A DNA stretch of 64,000 nucleotides from Streptomyces sp. HM190. GTDB taxonomy: Bacteria > Actinomycetota > Actinomycetes > Streptomycetales > Streptomycetaceae. Both the position numbers and the translations under genes were made by a program. The DNA lies in assembly GCF_009857135.1 (NCBI RefSeq), contig NZ_CP047318.1:992001-1056000 (forward strand), given 5' to 3'. Of the stretch, positions 59,869 through 64,000 are shown in pieces (the stretch's first letter is position 1; each line of letters begins with the position of its first letter). Under the pieces are notes generated by a model. That model made no database searches, was not told the DNA's origin, and was given only the letters and a program-made list of their open reading frames with translations.

Positions 59869-60794
59869 CGACCACGACCACCCCGGCCGGGGTCACCCCG
59901 AAGACCGCCGCACCGGTGCCCGCGGTCCGCGCGAAGGAACGCCGGGCCCGCCGCAGCACACCGCTGACGATCGCCATGCTGGCCGCCCTGGCCTACTTCC
60001 TGCTCCCGCTGTGCTGGCTGCTGATCGCCTCGACGAAGAGCACCCAGGACCTGTTCACCAGCTTCGGCCTGTGGTTCTCCGACGCCCCGCAGCTGCTCGC
60101 CAACCTCAGGGAGACCTTCGCCCAGGACGACGGGGTCTTCCTGCGCTGGCTGCTGAACACGGTGGTCTACGCCGCGGTCAGCGCCGTCGGCGCCGCGCTG
60201 CTGGCGGCGGCCGGCGGGTACGGCTTCGCCAAGTTCCGCTTCCGCGGCGACCGGGCGGCCTTCAACCTGGTCCTCGGCGCGGTGATGGTCCCGACGACGG
60301 CCCTGGCGATCCCCACGTATCTGGTGTTCGCGCAGGCCGGACTGGTCAACACCCCCTGGGCGGTCATCCTGCCGTCGCTGGTCAACCCGTTCGGCCTCTA
60401 CCTCATGCGGATCTACGCCGAGGACGCCGTGCCCGACAGCCTCCTGGAGGCGGCCCGGCTCGACGGCGCGGGCGAGGCGCGGATCTTCTTCCGGATCGCC
60501 CTCAGACTGCTGGCCCCCGGTCTGGTCACCGTCCTGCTGTTCACGCTGGTCGCGACGTGGAACAACTACTTCCTGCCGCTGATCATGCTGAACGACCCGG
60601 ATCTGTACCCCGTCACCGTCGGCCTCGCCTCCTGGGCGGCACGGGCGCAGAACGGCGGCGCGGGCGCCAGCAGCGACATGCTCGCGCTGGTGGTGACCGG
60701 TTCGCTGATCTCGATCGTCCCGCTCGTCGTGGCCTTCCTGATGCTCCAGCGGTACTGGCAGAGCGGCCTCGCCTCCGGCGGCGTCAAGCAGTAG
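59865..60794 (+). CDS. Galactoside ABC permease 2 (MalG type)
   Basis: The 309-residue permease has TM1 LTIAMLAALAYFLLPLCWLL, an EAA loop LLEAARLDGAGEARIFFRIA (about 197-216), and the MalG-type end WQSGLASGGVKQ. It pairs with permease 1. As with the other operon, no ATPase gene is present, so a multitask ATPase (MsiK-like) is expected. GGAGGA lies before ATG 59865. Confidence 0.9.
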   Translation: MTTTTTPAGVTPKTAAPVPAVRAKERRARRSTPLTIAMLAALAYFLLPLCWLLIASTKSTQDLFTSFGLWFSDAPQLLANLRETFAQDDGVFLRWLLNTVVYAAVSAVGAALLAAAGGYGFAKFRFRGDRAAFNLVLGAVMVPTTALAIPTYLVFAQAGLVNTPWAVILPSLVNPFGLYLMRIYAEDAVPDSLLEAARLDGAGEARIFFRIALRLLAPGLVTVLLFTLVATWNNYFLPLIMLNDPDLYPVTVGLASWAARAQNGGAGASSDMLALVVTGSLISIVPLVVAFLMLQRYWQSGLASGGVKQ

Positions 60795-60843
60795 CGCACC
60801 CCGTCCCCCGTACCACTCCCCCCTTTCCCGGAGGTTCCCCTTC

Positions 60844-62979
60844 ATGGCGGCTCTGCCTGACCGCGTCCTGTTCGGCGCCGCGTACTACCACGAGTACCGG
60901 CCTCCCTACGGCACCGAACGGCCCGACGATCGCCTCACGACCGACCTGGACCTGATGGCGGACGCGCGCGTGTCCGTCATCCGGGTCGGCGAGTCGGTGT
61001 GGTCGACCTGGGAGCCGGAGAACGGCCGCTTCGACCTCGACTGGCTCCGGCCCGTGCTCGACGGCGCCCACGAGCGCGGCATCTCGGTGGTCCTCGGCAC
61101 CCCCACGTACGCCGTGCCGCCGTGGCTGGCCCGCCAGTACCCGGAGCTCACCGGTGAGCGGCGCACCGGGGAGCGGATCGGCTGGGGCGCCCGCCAGGAG
61201 GTCGACTTCACGCACCCCGGGTTCCGCTTCCACGCCGAACGGGTCATCCGCAAGGTCGTCGGCCGGTACGCCGGCCACCCGGCCGTCATCGGCTTCCAGG
61301 TCGACAACGAGCCCGGACTGCACCTCCTCCACAACCGGGGTGTCTTCCAGCGGTTCGTGGACCACCTGCGCGAGAAGTACGGCGACGTGGAGACCCTCAA
61401 CCGGGAGTGGGGCCTGGTCTACTGGTCGCACCGGCTGTCGACATGGGCCGACCTGTGGACGCCCGATGGCAACGCGCAGCCGCAGTACGACGTGGCGTGG
61501 CGGGAGTTCCAGGCCCGCCAGGTCACCGAGTTCATCGGCTGGCAGGCTGACATCGTCCGCGAGTACGCCCGGCCCGAGCAGTTCGTCACCACCTGTGTCT
61601 CCTACACCCGGCAGGCGGTCGAGGACGACGAGCTGACCGACCGTCTCGACATCGCCTCGGGCAACCCGTACTACGACATGCAGGACGGGCTGCTGCTGCC
61701 CGACCCCACCCCGGACGACCACGAGCAGCGGTGGAAGACCACCGGGGTGTGGGCGCTGTACCAGACCGCCGACTGGATGTTCTCCTCCCGCCAGGAGCCG
61801 TTCCTGGTCACCGAGACCGACGCGGGCTCCGTCGGCTTCCCCTGGGACAACCGGCCCGGCTACGACGGCCAGTGGCGGCAGGCGGCCTGGGCGCTCGTCG
61901 GACGCGGTGCCCGCATGATCGAGTACTGGCACTGGAACACCCTGCACTTCGGCGCGGAGACCTACTGGGGCGGGGTCCTGCCCCACACCGGCAGGCCCGG
62001 CCGGACGTACGCCGAACTCGCCCGGCTCGGCGCCGAGTTCGAGACGGCGGGCGCACTCGTCGCCGGGCTGGAACCGGACGCCGACCTCACGATGGTCTAC
62101 TCGACGCCGAGCAAGTGGCTGATGCAGAAGTACCCGCCGCTGGCCACGCCGGACGGCGAGCCCGACCCGACCGCCTACCACCGGGTGTTCGACTCCTTCT
62201 ACCGGGGCGCCTTCGACGCCGGGCGGCAGGTGCGGATCGTCCACGCCCGGCAGTTGCACGACCCGCTCGGGGAGCGCGCGGGCCTCACCCCCGAAAAGGC
62301 CGTCCGCCGCCACCCGGTCCTGGTGGTGCCCGCGCTGTACCTGGCCGCCGACTCCACCCTCGACTGGCTGGCCGGGTACGCCGAGGCGGGCGGCCATCTG
62401 GTCCTAGGTCCGCGCACCGGGTACGCCGACCACGAGGCACGGGCCCGGCAGGAGGCTGCCCCCGGCCGGCTCACGACCGCCGCGGGCGTCTCGTACGACG
62501 AGTTCAGCAACCTGGTGCGGGCGGTCCCCGTGCGGTCGGCGCCGGACGGTCCGCTCGCCGTGCCGCAGGGGGCCACGGCGACCCGGTGGGTGGAGGGGCT
62601 GACCGTCGCCGACGCCGATCCGCTGGTCACGTACGAGCACCCGCACTTCGGGCGCTGGCCCGCCGTCACCACCCGCCGCCACGGCGCCGGTCACGTCACC
62701 TGCGTGGGGACGGTGCCCGGCCGCGGGCTGGCCCGTGCGCTCGCCGCGTGGCTGACGCCGACCGCGCGCCACGGGTGGCGGGACCTCCCGGCGTCCGTCA
62801 CCGCGACGACCGGCACAGCGCCCGACGGCCGCCGGGTGCACATCGTCCACAACTGGAGCTGGGAACCGGCGCGCGTCGACGCGCCGGCCGACCTGACCGA
62901 CGTCCTGGACGGCAGCCCGCTCCCGGCGGGCGCGCCGCTCGACCTGGGCCCCTGGGACGTCCGCGTGTTCGTCTCCTGA
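60844..62979 (+). CDS. GH42 beta-galactosidase
   Basis: The 711-residue cytoplasmic GH42 enzyme has a TIM barrel with acid/base Glu156 (QVDNEPG) and nucleophile Glu324 (VTETDAGS). RVGESVWSTWEPENGRFDL (about 47-65) and EYWHWNTLHFGAETYWGGVL (about 361-380) are conserved. The C-terminal trimerisation and beta domains follow. It hydrolyses beta-galactosides taken up by the preceding transporter; arabinogalactan or galactan oligosaccharides are as likely as lactose. Confidence 0.92.
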   Translation: MAALPDRVLFGAAYYHEYRPPYGTERPDDRLTTDLDLMADARVSVIRVGESVWSTWEPENGRFDLDWLRPVLDGAHERGISVVLGTPTYAVPPWLARQYPELTGERRTGERIGWGARQEVDFTHPGFRFHAERVIRKVVGRYAGHPAVIGFQVDNEPGLHLLHNRGVFQRFVDHLREKYGDVETLNREWGLVYWSHRLSTWADLWTPDGNAQPQYDVAWREFQARQVTEFIGWQADIVREYARPEQFVTTCVSYTRQAVEDDELTDRLDIASGNPYYDMQDGLLLPDPTPDDHEQRWKTTGVWALYQTADWMFSSRQEPFLVTETDAGSVGFPWDNRPGYDGQWRQAAWALVGRGARMIEYWHWNTLHFGAETYWGGVLPHTGRPGRTYAELARLGAEFETAGALVAGLEPDADLTMVYSTPSKWLMQKYPPLATPDGEPDPTAYHRVFDSFYRGAFDAGRQVRIVHARQLHDPLGERAGLTPEKAVRRHPVLVVPALYLAADSTLDWLAGYAEAGGHLVLGPRTGYADHEARARQEAAPGRLTTAAGVSYDEFSNLVRAVPVRSAPDGPLAVPQGATATRWVEGLTVADADPLVTYEHPHFGRWPAVTTRRHGAGHVTCVGTVPGRGLARALAAWLTPTARHGWRDLPASVTATTGTAPDGRRVHIVHNWSWEPARVDAPADLTDVLDGSPLPAGAPLDLGPWDVRVFVS

Positions 62980-63078
62980 CCGGGGCGTCCGCACAAGCAC
63001 CGCTCACCCCACGGACCTCCACCGGGGGCGGCGTGCGGGGGCCCGCGGGACGGGGAGCTGGTCGAGTAGGCCTCGGCC

Positions 63079-63558
63079 TCAGTCCTGCGGGCCCGGAAGG
63101 CGGTCGTCGGGCACGATGTGCACGGCGGCCTCCTCCGCGCCCGCCGCTCCGCCGTCGATGCCCTCGTCCTCGGCGACCAGTTCCTTCGTGGTGTCGGGGT
63201 GCGCGCCCTCGTCCGGTGCGACGAGACGGCCTGCACGCTCCGCGCCGGCCTCCGGGTCGACGGGTTCGCCCGCCCCGCCCGGCAGGTCGCCGACCCCGTC
63301 ACCGGGCGGGACGGTCACGTCGGGGACCTCCTGGCGCAGCCGTTCGTCGAGGGACTCGCCCTCGTGCTGCTCGGCGGCCGTCGTACCGGTCCGGGTGACG
63401 CCGAGCGGCCTCTCGGGCGGGGAGTAGCCCTCGTCCAGCATGTCGTCGTAGGTGCGCTCGTCGACCGCGTCCTGGAGGTCCAGCGGGGCGGCGTCCGCCT
63501 GCTCCTCGTTGCCGCCGGTGGGCTGGTGGACGTCGTCCGCCGGGTTCTCTTCGCTCAT
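63079..63558 (-). CDS. DUF5709-type acidic protein
   Basis: The 159-residue, acidic, probably disordered product begins MSEENPADDVHQPTGGNEEQ and has the conserved LDEGYSPPERPLGVTRTGTT block (about 40-59). It resembles Streptomyces proteins annotated as DUF5709 of unknown role, often near stress or sporulation genes. ATG 63558 has GGGAGGCGACC upstream. It is convergent with the GH42 gene. Confidence 0.75.
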   Translation of the reverse strand: MSEENPADDVHQPTGGNEEQADAAPLDLQDAVDERTYDDMLDEGYSPPERPLGVTRTGTTAAEQHEGESLDERLRQEVPDVTVPPGDGVGDLPGGAGEPVDPEAGAERAGRLVAPDEGAHPDTTKELVAEDEGIDGGAAGAEEAAVHIVPDDRLPGPQD

Positions 63559-64000
63559 GGTCGCCTCCCGCTGTGGACTGGTTGCTGTCCCTGTGCGGAG
63601 TACCGAGGAGCGGCGGTGTGACACCCGTGAAGGCTGTGTCACCGGAGACGCCGGGGAGACCCGGTCCTTGCCCCCCTCCCCCCTTTCGCCCCCGTCCCGC
63701 GGTGCTTCCTGGCGGGGCTGCCCGATGGCGACGCACTGGTACCGCGGGGCGGCGGCGCCCGCGCCACCGGCCACCCGTGCACGTGCGGCTGTGCGTCGAC
63801 CACGCGGCGGGCTGACACCGGGCACACGGCCAACGGCCTCGCCGTGGACACCGCCGGCCGCGCCGCGGACACGAGGTCAGCGGACACGAGGTCAGCGGAC
63901 ACGAGGGGGCAGACCGGCGGGCGGTCCGCGCGTGACGGATGTCGACCCGAGGGGTTGACGTGGTCGTGCGGTGCGGTCACCTTCGAAAGCGCATGACCTG
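63559..64000. other. Region without a supported gene
   Basis: Open frames exist on both strands but none has coding bias, a good start or a recognisable domain. The promoter of the DUF5709 gene lies at its left. Tandem 15-bp repeats lie at 63865-63906. Confidence 0.45.
63865..63906. repeat. Tandem 15-bp repeat (2.8 copies)
   Basis: GCGGACACGAGGTCA is repeated twice exactly and once in part. Confidence 0.8.

Overview
The window is high-GC actinomycete DNA and almost certainly comes from a Streptomyces chromosome. Codons are strongly G/C-biased at the third position, many starts are GTG, and genes in operons often share 4-base ATGA or GTGA junctions. It carries a stress-type SigB/SigF sigma factor with partner-switching proteins, LacI-controlled sugar ABC operons, and one TTA (bldA-type) codon in a long gene. 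I saw no rRNA, tRNA or CRISPR array.

Layout. (1) 1-7,440 is accessory DNA: the end of a broken IS3-type transposase, two small phage-type genes, and a 1,831-residue protein built from about 18 near-identical Ig-like repeats. (2) 7,595-11,421 (minus) encodes a metal-pumping P1B-type ATPase fused to a C-terminal hemerythrin domain. Upstream are an 85-residue ORF, the 3' half of an apbE-like gene and a LysR regulator. (3) 11,566-19,845 (plus) is a tightly packed operon-like catabolic cluster: two fumarylacetoacetate-hydrolase-type enzymes, a cyclase, an FAD monooxygenase, an ACMSD-type amidohydrolase, an extradiol dioxygenase, an SDR and a two-subunit CoA transferase. It looks like a ring-cleavage route that ends in CoA-linked central metabolism. 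(4) 19,846-28,400 holds single genes and remnants: a PIG-L deacetylase, a TetR/SDR pair with three clear operators, a VanW protein, two exported proteins and a hotdog-like protein.

(5) 28,479-45,222 is a regulatory island: an ArsR-type regulator, a roadblock protein, a SigB-like sigma factor, two SpoIIE-type phosphatases, two HATPase proteins, two STAS proteins and a soluble hybrid kinase with about seven HAMP repeats. A virginiamycin B lyase, a LacI regulator and integrase and methyltransferase remnants lie inside it. Two copies of a 163-bp element with imperfect terminal inverted repeats (29,510-29,672 and 38,172-38,334, opposite orientation, about 91% identical) bracket the sigma-factor half of the island. 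(6) 45,617-52,315 (minus) is an alpha-glucoside-type ABC operon (GH13 enzyme, binding protein, two permeases) plus a second binding protein whose lipobox Cys is replaced by Tyr. (7) 52,441-56,000 is a PadR-ABC ATPase-FtsX permease efflux module. (8) 56,261-62,979 is a LacI-controlled galactoside operon (binding protein, two permeases, GH42 beta-galactosidase). A DUF5709-type protein follows.

Product names rest on motifs and family resemblance read by eye; no database search was run.
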